From the NCBI GenBank assembly GCA_038561985.1, contig CP073276.1:1240001-1304000 (forward strand): DNA of 64,000 bases. The letters run 5' to 3'. The notes beneath the pieces were generated by a model, which saw nothing but the letters and a program-made list of their open reading frames with translations, was not told the DNA's origin and did no database searches. This DNA comes from Petrimonas sulfuriphila. GTDB lineage: Bacteria; Bacteroidota; Bacteroidia; Bacteroidales; Dysgonomonadaceae. Shown piece by piece: positions 11,582 through 20,756 of the stretch; position 1 is the first letter of the stretch, and each line of letters starts with the position of its first letter. Both the position numbers and the translations under genes were made by a program.

Positions 11582-12532
11582 TTACTTCACATAGATCTTC
11601 AGGTAGATAGGCAGGTGATCGCTAAAGCCACCGGTATAATGATTCCGGTAGGTCCGGTTGGTGTTGGGGCGGCCTTTTTTATCAAAATGGAGCAGGTATT
11701 TGGGGTTGAAAACGTCGGCGTTCTCTGGCTTGCAGTCAAACTTACCGGACAGAAGCACATGTCCCGAAGCGATAAACTGGTCAAACAGCAGCCAGCCTTT
11801 GTGATAGGTTGATCCGATACCTTTTTTGTGCCTAGGGTATATAAGGTTATAGAGTTTGGTGTTGCTTATGTTGTCGAATGATTTTTGCGCCCCGAGCACC
11901 TCGTCAACGCTGTTGTCGTCCGGAGTGTCGTTGAAATCGCCCATAATAAGTATGTTCTCATCGGGGTTTTCACTTAATACCTTGTAAACGGCACTGTGCA
12001 GCTCGCTTGCTACGAAATAGCGCCTGCGCTCCGATCTGTCTGTCCCCTCCCTTCGCGAAGGGAAATGCACAATAAAGATGTGGAAGATCTCGTCAAATGT
12101 AGTTTTGCCTTTCACGTGGAGAATATCGCGGGTACGATCCTCAATACCCGGTAGGTGAACAAGAACCGGACTTGATTCGAGTACGATGAATGATTGTGTA
12201 TTGTAGATCATGGCTACGTCGCTGCCGCGTTCGTCAGGACTGTCGTAATGAACAAAGCTGTAGTGCTTCATTCCTTTTCTGTGTAAATCGTCCAGAATAC
12301 TCATCATCACGTTTTTGTTCTCGATTTCGGCCAGTCCGATAATATCGGGAATTTCCGGTTTTACAATGTCTTGAATTACAAATGTTAACTTGGTTACCTT
12401 GTCGTTAAATCTTTTCTCATCCCATCTTAATCTTCCCCCTGGAGTGAATTCGCTGTCCATTACTCCAGGGTCATCTGAAGTATCGTAAAAATTCTCGGTA
12501 TTATAAAACATAAAAGAAAACGGGGTTGTCAT
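11582..12532 (-). CDS. Endonuclease/exonuclease/phosphatase (EEP) family protein
   Basis: A 316-residue protein of the DNase I/exonuclease III-like EEP fold without a signal peptide. Key motifs: FYNTENFYD (9-17, metal-binding Asn), GLAEIENK (Glu ligand, about 66-73), the catalytic DFNDTPDDNSVDE block (about 200-212) and the final SDHLPIY (about 305-311). Members hydrolyse phosphodiester or phosphomonoester bonds in nucleic acids, lipids or sugars; the actual substrate is not clear. The spacing to ybeY and mnmG, plus its own -7 box at 12570-12577, suggests a single-gene unit. Confidence 0.87.
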   Translation of the reverse strand: MTTPFSFMFYNTENFYDTSDDPGVMDSEFTPGGRLRWDEKRFNDKVTKLTFVIQDIVKPEIPDIIGLAEIENKNVMMSILDDLHRKGMKHYSFVHYDSPDERGSDVAMIYNTQSFIVLESSPVLVHLPGIEDRTRDILHVKGKTTFDEIFHIFIVHFPSRREGTDRSERRRYFVASELHSAVYKVLSENPDENILIMGDFNDTPDDNSVDEVLGAQKSFDNISNTKLYNLIYPRHKKGIGSTYHKGWLLFDQFIASGHVLLSGKFDCKPENADVFNPKYLLHFDKKGRPNTNRTYRNHYTGGFSDHLPIYLKIYVK

Positions 12533-12569
12533 TACGGTTTATTTTAGGTGATTAACATTTGTATGTTTC

Positions 12570-12577
12570 CAAAAGTA
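12570..12577 (-). promoter_or_regulatory. -7 box of the EEP nuclease gene
   Basis: CAAAAGTA on the plus strand is TACTTTTG on the minus strand, matching TAnnTTTG, 37 nt upstream of the start codon. Confidence 0.5.
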
Positions 12578-12601
12578 AATTACTGATAAAGAGAACTGTA
12601 A

Positions 12602-13024
12602 TTATTGGGGGTTTATTTGTTCCAAAGCCTGGTTTTCCGCCTTCCTCATATTGAGGGAAGCCGTTTCGCTTTTATCATCAATCCCGCACATGTGGAGGAT
12701 TCCGTGAATAATAACACGATGTAGTTCTTCCGTAAAATCGGTGCTATACTTTTGTGAATTAGTGCGGACCGTCTCTAAGCTGATAATGATATCGCCCGAT
12801 ATTTTATCTCCTTCCGAATAGTCGAACGTGATAATGTCGGTGTAAAAATCGTGGGAAAGATATTGGGTGTTTACCTCGAGAATTTTATCATCCGTACAAA
12901 ACAGATAATTGACCTCGCCGATTGTTTTGCCGTAGCTGGCGGCAACACGTTTAATCCAATTTTTAATATCGCCTTTCCTGATCTTCGGAAAATTGATTTT
13001 GTCAGCCTGAAATGTAATTGCCAT
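12602..13024 (-). CDS. ybeY: rRNA maturation endoribonuclease YbeY
   Basis: A 140-residue single-strand RNase needed for 16S rRNA 3' processing and ribosome quality control. The UPF0054 core is present: LNTxYL-like VNTQYLSHDFYTDIITFDY (51-69), GDIIIS, and the zinc motif HGILHMCGIDD (107-117). The canonical H-x3-H-x5-H is here H107-x3-H111-x5-D117: the third His is Asp. A non-His residue at this place seems common in Bacteroidetes YbeY, so activity is still likely. The gene is downstream of the SpmAB fusion (38 nt). Confidence 0.9.
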   Translation of the reverse strand: MAITFQADKINFPKIRKGDIKNWIKRVAASYGKTIGEVNYLFCTDDKILEVNTQYLSHDFYTDIITFDYSEGDKISGDIIISLETVRTNSQKYSTDFTEELHRVIIHGILHMCGIDDKSETASLNMRKAENQALEQINPQ

Positions 13025-13062
13025 ATTTTTTAACTTTTATTTACGCAGAGAAGAGCTTGTTT

Positions 13063-14295
13063 TTATCCGAAGAAAAGGTAGGCAACAAAAACCGCAGTCA
13101 AAACACCTGCCAAATCTGCCAAAAGCGCATAGGGAACGGTATAGCGGCTGTTTTTGATGTTCACGGCTCCGTAATAAACAGCAACAATGTAAAACGTAGT
13201 GTCTGTCGCTCCCTGCAGGACGGATGAGAGCCTTCCGGTAAATGAATCGGCTCCGAAAGTCTTCATCGCATCAATCATCATCCCGCGGGCACCACTTCCG
13301 CTGAGCGGCTTCATAATCGCCGTGGGCATTCCGTCTACCCAACGGGTATCCATTCCGGTAAGTGCTACTAAATTCCGCAGGCCATCCATCAGGAAGTCCA
13401 TGGCGCCAGATGCTCGAAAAACACCAATTCCAACCAGGATAGCAATGAGGTAAGGGATGATGGTAACGGCTGTTTTAAACCCGTCCTTGGCACCATCGAT
13501 AAATGATTCAAAGATGTTGACCCTCTTCCGCAACGCCACCACGATAAAAAGGACTATAATAGAGAGCAGAATAATGTTAGCCGCAAGTCCCGAAACGATG
13601 TTTGCTTTCTCCTGCGGCATAGAGTTAAAAGCAAAAATGGTTCCTCCAATTATTACCAGCATACCGAGGAAAAATCCCATTATGGCCTTATTAAAGATGT
13701 TTATCCGTTGTTTGAGACAAACGGCAATAACCCCCACGAGGGTGGCAGCAAATGTTGCTATCATTATCGGGATAAACACGTCTGCCGGATTAACTGCACC
13801 CATTTGTGCACGATAAACCATCACAGTGACAGGAATCAGGGTCAGTCCCGAGGCGTTCATCACCAGAAACATGATCATTGGATTGGATGCCTTGCCTTTG
13901 TCAGGATTTATCTCCTGAAGCTCCTGCATTGCTTTCAGCCCGAATGGGGTGGCCGCATTATCGAGCCCGAGCATATTGGCAGAGATGTTCATAAGCATAG
14001 AGCCCGACGCCGGATGTCCTTTAGGAATATCCGGGAAGAGTTTGGAGAATAACGGTGCCACACCACGCGAAAAAAGATCGATCATTCCACCACGTTCGCC
14101 GATCTTCATCACGCCCAACCAAAGCGAAAGAATGCCTGTCAGACCCAGTGAAATCTCGAATCCAGTTTTGGCAGAGTCGTACGTGGAATTCATTATTTCT
14201 GTAAATACATTTACATCGCCGAAGAAAACAAGTCTGGCCAGAGCAACTACAAAAGCGATGAGAAAAAAGGCAATCCATATGTAATTCAGGACCAT
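13063..14295 (-). CDS. SpmA-SpmB fused spore-maturation/nucleoside-recognition membrane protein
   Basis: This 410-residue integral membrane protein joins two nucleoside-recognition (Gate) domains that are separate spmA and spmB genes in Bacillus: residues about 1-200 resemble SpmA (NMLGLDNAATPFGLKAM, NASGLTLIP) and about 240-410 resemble SpmB (SGSGARGMMIDAMKTFGADSF, GATDTTFYI). About ten hydrophobic segments are visible. In spore-formers the pair affects core dehydration; here, in a non-spore-forming lineage, its role is unknown, presumably transport of a small solute. The fusion is the usual Bacteroidetes form. Confidence 0.88.
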   Translation of the reverse strand: MVLNYIWIAFFLIAFVVALARLVFFGDVNVFTEIMNSTYDSAKTGFEISLGLTGILSLWLGVMKIGERGGMIDLFSRGVAPLFSKLFPDIPKGHPASGSMLMNISANMLGLDNAATPFGLKAMQELQEINPDKGKASNPMIMFLVMNASGLTLIPVTVMVYRAQMGAVNPADVFIPIMIATFAATLVGVIAVCLKQRINIFNKAIMGFFLGMLVIIGGTIFAFNSMPQEKANIVSGLAANIILLSIIVLFIVVALRKRVNIFESFIDGAKDGFKTAVTIIPYLIAILVGIGVFRASGAMDFLMDGLRNLVALTGMDTRWVDGMPTAIMKPLSGSGARGMMIDAMKTFGADSFTGRLSSVLQGATDTTFYIVAVYYGAVNIKNSRYTVPYALLADLAGVLTAVFVAYLFFG

Positions 14296-14322
14296 AGCAA
14301 AAGCATTTCACAATTATTCTGT

Positions 14323-14330
14323 CAAAGGTA
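14323..14330 (-). promoter_or_regulatory. -7 box of the SpmAB gene
   Basis: CAAAGGTA on the plus strand reads TACCTTTG on the minus strand, a full match to TAnnTTTG, 27 nt upstream of the start codon at 14295. Confidence 0.55.
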
Positions 14331-14382
14331 ATACTTTCGGGGAAATAATTTTTATCTTTACCCCTTAGAAGTGCTGCCGTCT

Positions 14383-15114
14383 ATGCATTGGAAGGATTTT
14401 CTATATTATCGGAAAAGCGAGAAATTAGCGGTAATTCTGCTGCTTATCCTGATTGTGCTGACGCTGATTTTAAACCTGATACTCTCGCAACGCAACAGCC
14501 GGGGCGTCATTTTCACGCAAAACGATTCGCTGGTGAAAGTATTTGAAGAATTTCAGCGGAACCTTAGTTTGCGTGAAGGTATAGACGTTCTGGACTCAGC
14601 GCATGTTGTGCCGCAAAATGAAGGAAGGAGTAACGACGGGTTGCGATCCAAAAAACTTTCCGAAGAGAACAGTCCGGATCGCGATGCTCCCTTTCCTACA
14701 GCAGAAAAATTAGACGCAGGAGAAACGATCCTTTTGAATGCTGCTGATACGGCTGAATGGAAAAAGATCCCGGGAATAGGCAGTACCTTCGCTTCGCGGA
14801 TTGTGAAGTATCGGAATCTACTGGGGGGATTTGTCTCGGTAGAGCAACTCAGGGAGGTTTATGGGATTGACAACGAACTATTTTCAAGGATCTCGCCGTA
14901 TATCCAAGCTGACGAAAACTTCAGAAAGCTTCGGATTAACGAGTTGGAATTTAAGGAACTATTAAGGCATCCTTACCTCAATTACAAACAGGTACGAGCC
15001 ATTATGAACCTGCGGAAAAAGAAAGGAAATATTGCTTCCATCCATGAATTGGTTATGTTGGATGAATTTACCTCGGAAGATATTTTTCGGATTGAACCCT
15101 ATCTGGCATTTTGA
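14383..15114 (+). CDS. Membrane-anchored helix-hairpin-helix protein (ComEA-like)
   Basis: I prefer the ATG at 14383 (243 residues) over the GTG at 14371. One transmembrane helix (about 14-32, LAVILLLILIVLTLILNLIL) anchors the protein; a low-complexity acidic linker follows. Two HhH-type DNA-binding modules sit in the C-terminal half: LLNAADTAEWKKIPGIGSTFASRIVKYR-like at about 125-155 with GGFVSVEQLREVYGI, and a second at about 190-243 (YKQVRAIMNLRKKKGNI). The arrangement matches ComEA-like proteins that bind incoming DNA, but ComEA function in transformation is not shown here. It ends just before the A2M gene, overlapping the open frame by 4 nt. Confidence 0.82.
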   Translation: MHWKDFLYYRKSEKLAVILLLILIVLTLILNLILSQRNSRGVIFTQNDSLVKVFEEFQRNLSLREGIDVLDSAHVVPQNEGRSNDGLRSKKLSEENSPDRDAPFPTAEKLDAGETILLNAADTAEWKKIPGIGSTFASRIVKYRNLLGGFVSVEQLREVYGIDNELFSRISPYIQADENFRKLRINELEFKELLRHPYLNYKQVRAIMNLRKKKGNIASIHELVMLDEFTSEDIFRIEPYLAF

Positions 15115-15188
15115 CTTCCCTCATACTTTCACGACAGCCTGCTCATAAAATAACTCGGTTAAAAAAATCTTCAGAAAAAACAATCGAT

Positions 15189-18100
15189 ATGAAAAAACAA
15201 CCTCTTCTTTATATTTACGTTGCATTTATTTGCACGATAATTTTCTTCTCGTTTGTTTCCTGCAAACAGAAAACAACGCAGATCGACCCCGAATTTGCCC
15301 GATATATAGCGGCATTCACTTACGGCAACATTTCGCCCGATTCGTACATCGAAATCGAGCTTGCACAGGAACTACCTTCCGTGGAATTAAATACCGAGGT
15401 GCAAGAGAAGTTTTTCTCGTTCTTGCCTTTCATCAAAGGGAAAACATATTGGATCAATTCGAGAACCATACGATTCGTTCCCGAATACGGACAATTAAAA
15501 CCCGGAAAAGAATATACGGCGAAATTTTATTTGGATAAAGCGTTGAAAGTGGAGCCGAAGTTTAAGACTTTCAATTTCTATTTCAGGGTAAACGAGCAAA
15601 ACTTCTCGTTCGATCTGTTACCCTATTCTCCTATGAGTATCAATGATTTGAAATGGAACTCCGTAACGGGAGCATTACGATTGGCCAATAACGAATCACC
15701 CGAGAAAATCGTTGGTATCTTTGAACTGAAAGGGGCTAATCGTGAAGCAAAAGTTAATGTGAAAACGGTTTCAGACGGAATGTATCAGATTTCGATAGAT
15801 AGTTTGCTTCGGACAAATAATGCGGAAAGCTATGAACTTACGGTGAACGGAAACGCTGTCGGAGCCAAAAAAAGGGAGAACTTTAGCATTCAGCTCCCTT
15901 CATTGCCCGAAACCGAATTTCAGGTGATTGATGTGCGGATGATAAGTGAAACCGCTTCTCACATTCGTATCGCTTTCAGTAGCCCTTTGTCACATGACCA
16001 GGATATTCAGGGATTGGTCGTTCCTTCAGGAATCACTAATTTCACGTATCAAATCGATAAAAACGTACTGAAAATATTTCCCGAAGCTTACCCGCGGGAA
16101 GAAATTACATTGCAAATTCATCAAGGGTTACGGAGTTTCGAAAATCGGGCACTCGCAAGAGATTATACCTATCAACTTCGTGCCGAAAGCGAAAAACCAC
16201 AGGTGAAAATGGGAAAAAGCGGAAATATCCTGCCCAATTCCTCACAATTAGTCCTTCCGTTTAGTGCTGTGAATTTGTGGGCCGTGGATGTGAAAGTGAT
16301 AAAAATTTATCAGAATAATATTCTTTACTTCTTGCAATCGAATTCAATGAACAGCAATTCGAATGGCGAAGTACGTCGTTTCGGACGGTTAATCAAAAAG
16401 AAACAAATTCGTTTAGATACTGATAAAACACTGGATTTAACCCGCTGGAACAATTTTTCTATCGACTTGGCACCGATGATTAATGAAGACCCGGGAGCTA
16501 TCTATATAGTGCAACTCTCTATGAAATCCGATTATTCGCTTTTCAATTGTGGAGGTATAACGCCACAGATTCCCCAAAGCTCATCGATGCGTAATTTTGA
16601 AGACGAAAACATCAGCGAAGAAGATGAAGCGGTTTGGGACGAAACGAACCCGTATTATTACGAACCCATCGACTGGGCAGAATACAATTGGGAAGAGCGT
16701 GACGACCCGTGCAAATCCACCTATTATATGAACCGCGACCGCATTATCGAAACCACGGTTATGGCATCCAACATGGGGATTATTGCCAAAGGCGGAGACG
16801 AGAATAAAATCCTGATCGCTGTTACCGATATTCTTTCCACATCACCTATTTCCGGTGCTGATGTAACGGTTTATAACTATCAGATGCAGGCAATAGGAAA
16901 AGGGAAAACCGATGGACAGGGTTTTGCCGAAATTGATTATAAAAACGGGAAACCGTTTGTGGTTACTGCCACCAACGGAAAAGATATAGGCTATCTGGAA
17001 GTGAAGGAAGAACTTTCGCTTTCGCTGAGTAATTTTGATGTAAGCGGAATAGAGATCCAGAAAGGTTTAAAAGGTTCTGTATATGGCGAACGAGGTGTTT
17101 GGCGTCCCGGCGACACTATCTACTTGTCGTTTATCCTAGAGGACAGGGCAAAGAAACTGCCCGAAGGACATCCCGTTGCGCTCGAAGTGTACACACCCAC
17201 GCGTCAGTTTTATCACCGCCAAGTGAAAACCAACGGTGAAAACGGATTTTACACGTTTCAAATCGTTACCGACCCGTCAGCACCCACCGGTGTTTGGCAG
17301 TCTTACGTGAAAGTGGGTGGCACTTCGTTCTACAAACCATTGCGGATAGAAACCGTTAAGCCGAACCGGTTGAAAGTACGTTTGGAAACCGATTCCATTA
17401 TCGATGCAAGTAAAGGTGTTTTTTCGGGAACGCTCACGTCGCAGTGGCTGCACGGTGCGCCGGCATCTAACTTGAAATCGGAAGTGGAAATCACACTTTC
17501 GCGTACGGAAAATCCGTTTTCGGGATACAATAAATATGTTTTCAACAATCCGCTTTTCAAGTTTGAAACCAACAGCTACAAGTTGTTTGAAGGAACGCTT
17601 AATGCATCGGGTGTGGCGGATGTGAATTCGAGGATTCCGGTTGCTGAAAGTGCACCGGGCATGTTGCGGGGCAATATTGTGTCACGCGTTTTCGAAACCG
17701 GCGGCGACATGAGTTTTTACGCGCAAACCGCTTATTACTCGCCTTATGGCGTGTACGCCGGAGTGAAAACACCGGAGACAGAAGCATCGGGCTTTCTGGA
17801 GACAGACAAACCCATCGTTTTTGATGTTGTTACCTTGGATCCTTATGGGAAAAAGGTTTCGCGCGACAATGTAGAATATAAAATCTACAAGCTTAACTGG
17901 TCGTGGTGGTGGAACAGCTCCGAAGAAGATTTGGGCTCGTACGTGAACAACACGGCGGTCTCGCCCGTTGCCAACGGAGTTATTTCGACATCGGGCGGAA
18001 GCGGAAAAGTTAAATTTCAGGTTGATTATCCCGATTGGGGTCGTTACCTGATCTTGGTGAAAGATGCCGGGAGCGGACACACGGCGGGAACAATCTTTTA

Positions 18101-20756
18101 TGTGGACTGGGCATCGACATATGGACGTTCCAATAAGACCGATCCGAACGGCTTGACCATGTTGTCATTCTCTACCGATAAAGAAACCTACGCTGTGGGC
18201 GAAACGGCTACGGTTATCATTCCGAAAAGCTCATCGGGAAGTGCTTTGATAAGTATCGAAAACGGTTCTAGCATCATTTGGAAAGAATGGATAAAAACGT
18301 CGGAAACCGAAGACACCGAATATCGATTCAAAATTACCGAAGAGATGAACCCCAATTTCTATCTTTTCATCACGTTACTTCAACCGCACGCGCAAACCGA
18401 AAACGATTTACCTATCCGCTTGTATGGTGTGAGAAATATAAACGTTGAAGATAAAAATAGCAAGTTACAACCCATCATACAAATGCCCAATGAGTTAAGT
18501 CCGGAAAAGGAATTTTCGGTTTCGATTTCGGAGAAAACCAAAAAGTCGATGACTTACACGCTTGCCATTGTGGACGAAGGTTTACTGGATCTTACGTCTT
18601 TTAAGACTCCCAACGCGTGGAATGAGTTTTATGCCCGCGAGGCGCTTGGCGTGCGTACTTGGGACTTGTTCGACCGTGTATTGGGAGCGAATACCGGAAT
18701 GATTGGCCCGTTGCTGAGCATCGGAGGCGACGAGGCGCTGAAAGCATCGAGCGATAAGGTAAACCGTTTCAAGCCCGTAGTTAAATTTTTGGGACCATTT
18801 ACGATTAAAAATGGAGAGACCAAAACACACAAGATAAAACTTCCGCCATACGTGGGCTCTGTCCGCGTGATGGTAGTTGCCGGAGGAAACGGGGCATACG
18901 GAAGCGCCGAGAAAACAGTTGCGGTGAAAAATGCGCTGATGACACTCAGTACGCTCCCGCGCGTACTGGGCCCGGGTGAAGAGGTTTGGCTTCCGGTAAA
19001 TGTGTTTGTGATGGACAGAAAAGTGAAAAACGTGCAAGTTTCCGTCCAGACAGACGGATTACTGAAACTACTGGATGGAGCGTCCAAGTCGGTTTCGTTT
19101 AACGCCACAGGCGATACAATCGTTTACTTTACGCTGAAAGCCGGGAACAGCACAGGAGCGGAGCAGGTAAGAATCAAGGCGTCGGGTGGAGGAGAATCGG
19201 TATCGGAGACCATCGATATCGGCATCCGGAATCCAAATCCTCCTGTTGTCATCAGCCAATCGGTGCTTATCGACCCGAACGGGAATGCGCAACTTGCGCT
19301 CAATCCCGGAAACGTGAACCCTACCGATTGGGCAAAACTGGAGCTGTCGCGCATTCCGAGTGTCAATCTAAACAAAAATCTGTCTTATTTGGCAGAATAT
19401 CCGCACGGATGCACCGAACAGGTTACATCACAAGGGTTTCCCTTGTTGTATCTGGGTAATTTTGTTTCGTTATCGGATGGGGAAAAAGAGCTGATGAACA
19501 AAAAAATAGCGTCGGTAATTCAGGTTTTGTCCTCTAGGCAGTTGCCGGACGGAGGATTCGTCTATTGGCCCGGACAAGGCTTTGCCTCGGAATGGGCTTC
19601 TACGTACGCCGGACATTTCCTGGTGGAAGCCAAAAACAAGGGTTTCGATGTATCGCAGAGCGTGATCGGCCGGTGGGTAGGCTTTCAGCAGAAGCTAGCC
19701 CGAAACTGGACACGTATCGATTCTCATCGGGGTTATTACGGGATTTCGATGACTGAGTTGCAGCAGGCTTATCGGTTGTACGCCTTGGCATTGAGTGGAA
19801 ATACGGAGTTGGGCGCTATGAACCGGATGCGCGAAATCGCTGACTTGAACTTGCTGGCGAAATGGCGGCTTGCGGCGGCTTATGCGTTGGCTGGAAAGCC
19901 TGATGTTGCTAACTCTCTTGTTTTCAATGCTTCGGATGCAGTGGAAGATTATCGTTTCAATAACGATACGTACGGTTCTCCGGCACGTGATAAGGCGATG
20001 ATCATGCAGACGTATCTGCTGCTGGGGAATATCGAGAAAGCGTTGCAATTGGCTCCGGATGTGTCACGGGCGCTTTCATCCGATTATATCTCCACGCAAA
20101 CCGTCGCGTTCGGATTGATGGCAATGGCACAGTTAGCAGAAAAAATGGGTTCGGGAAATATTGATGTGGATTGGACATTGAACGGAAAGAAAATGGCTGC
20201 CGTGAATACGCCGCATGCTTTTCATCAGGTGGATTTGAAAACGGCGCCCAATCAATCGGTACAGATTTCCAACAAAGGCAAGGGCAAAGTGTATGCCCGG
20301 CTTACCGCCTTCATGCAACCGTTGGTGGACACACTTCGTGCCGCGGAGGGTTCGTTGCGGTTGTCGGTTAATTACCTTGATGCCGCAGGTAAACCGCTGG
20401 ACGTGAAATCGCTGAAACAGGGAACGGAATTTACGGCCGTGGTTACTGTCCGGAATTCGGTGGAGCAGTCGTTTACAGATCTGGCGTTGCTGCAGGTATT
20501 TCCGTCGGGTTGGGAGATTTTTAACGAACGCCTGACGGGAACCCAATCGGCTGCCGAAACCTATAACTACCGGGATATCCGGGACGACCGGGTATTGACC
20601 TATTTCAACCTGGGAGCCGGTCAATCGGCCACGTTCCGTGCAAGGCTCCAGGCGGCGTACCGGGGTAACTATTACCTGCCTGCCGTATCGTGCCAGGCGA
20701 TGTATGAACCGCGTGAACAGGCCCGAACGAGCGGGATATGGGTAGAGGTAAGATGA
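15189..20756 (+). CDS. Alpha-2-macroglobulin family lipoprotein
   Basis: I place the start at the ATG at 15189 (1855 residues) because it directly gives a lipoprotein signal peptide with lipobox FSFVSC (Cys about 21); the open frame extends upstream to 15111. The protein has the bacterial A2M layout: MG domains, a bait region and the thioester motif GCTEQ (Cys about 1408) in the TED domain (YPHGCTEQVTSQGFP), then the C-terminal domain. Bacterial A2M traps proteases that reach the periplasm by covalent thioester linkage. It overlaps the PBP1C gene by 4 nt, the same pairing as E. coli yfhM-pbpC, supporting a joint envelope-defence and repair role. Confidence 0.94.
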   Translation: MKKQPLLYIYVAFICTIIFFSFVSCKQKTTQIDPEFARYIAAFTYGNISPDSYIEIELAQELPSVELNTEVQEKFFSFLPFIKGKTYWINSRTIRFVPEYGQLKPGKEYTAKFYLDKALKVEPKFKTFNFYFRVNEQNFSFDLLPYSPMSINDLKWNSVTGALRLANNESPEKIVGIFELKGANREAKVNVKTVSDGMYQISIDSLLRTNNAESYELTVNGNAVGAKKRENFSIQLPSLPETEFQVIDVRMISETASHIRIAFSSPLSHDQDIQGLVVPSGITNFTYQIDKNVLKIFPEAYPREEITLQIHQGLRSFENRALARDYTYQLRAESEKPQVKMGKSGNILPNSSQLVLPFSAVNLWAVDVKVIKIYQNNILYFLQSNSMNSNSNGEVRRFGRLIKKKQIRLDTDKTLDLTRWNNFSIDLAPMINEDPGAIYIVQLSMKSDYSLFNCGGITPQIPQSSSMRNFEDENISEEDEAVWDETNPYYYEPIDWAEYNWEERDDPCKSTYYMNRDRIIETTVMASNMGIIAKGGDENKILIAVTDILSTSPISGADVTVYNYQMQAIGKGKTDGQGFAEIDYKNGKPFVVTATNGKDIGYLEVKEELSLSLSNFDVSGIEIQKGLKGSVYGERGVWRPGDTIYLSFILEDRAKKLPEGHPVALEVYTPTRQFYHRQVKTNGENGFYTFQIVTDPSAPTGVWQSYVKVGGTSFYKPLRIETVKPNRLKVRLETDSIIDASKGVFSGTLTSQWLHGAPASNLKSEVEITLSRTENPFSGYNKYVFNNPLFKFETNSYKLFEGTLNASGVADVNSRIPVAESAPGMLRGNIVSRVFETGGDMSFYAQTAYYSPYGVYAGVKTPETEASGFLETDKPIVFDVVTLDPYGKKVSRDNVEYKIYKLNWSWWWNSSEEDLGSYVNNTAVSPVANGVISTSGGSGKVKFQVDYPDWGRYLILVKDAGSGHTAGTIFYVDWASTYGRSNKTDPNGLTMLSFSTDKETYAVGETATVIIPKSSSGSALISIENGSSIIWKEWIKTSETEDTEYRFKITEEMNPNFYLFITLLQPHAQTENDLPIRLYGVRNINVEDKNSKLQPIIQMPNELSPEKEFSVSISEKTKKSMTYTLAIVDEGLLDLTSFKTPNAWNEFYAREALGVRTWDLFDRVLGANTGMIGPLLSIGGDEALKASSDKVNRFKPVVKFLGPFTIKNGETKTHKIKLPPYVGSVRVMVVAGGNGAYGSAEKTVAVKNALMTLSTLPRVLGPGEEVWLPVNVFVMDRKVKNVQVSVQTDGLLKLLDGASKSVSFNATGDTIVYFTLKAGNSTGAEQVRIKASGGGESVSETIDIGIRNPNPPVVISQSVLIDPNGNAQLALNPGNVNPTDWAKLELSRIPSVNLNKNLSYLAEYPHGCTEQVTSQGFPLLYLGNFVSLSDGEKELMNKKIASVIQVLSSRQLPDGGFVYWPGQGFASEWASTYAGHFLVEAKNKGFDVSQSVIGRWVGFQQKLARNWTRIDSHRGYYGISMTELQQAYRLYALALSGNTELGAMNRMREIADLNLLAKWRLAAAYALAGKPDVANSLVFNASDAVEDYRFNNDTYGSPARDKAMIMQTYLLLGNIEKALQLAPDVSRALSSDYISTQTVAFGLMAMAQLAEKMGSGNIDVDWTLNGKKMAAVNTPHAFHQVDLKTAPNQSVQISNKGKGKVYARLTAFMQPLVDTLRAAEGSLRLSVNYLDAAGKPLDVKSLKQGTEFTAVVTVRNSVEQSFTDLALLQVFPSGWEIFNERLTGTQSAAETYNYRDIRDDRVLTYFNLGAGQSATFRARLQAAYRGNYYLPAVSCQAMYEPREQARTSGIWVEVR

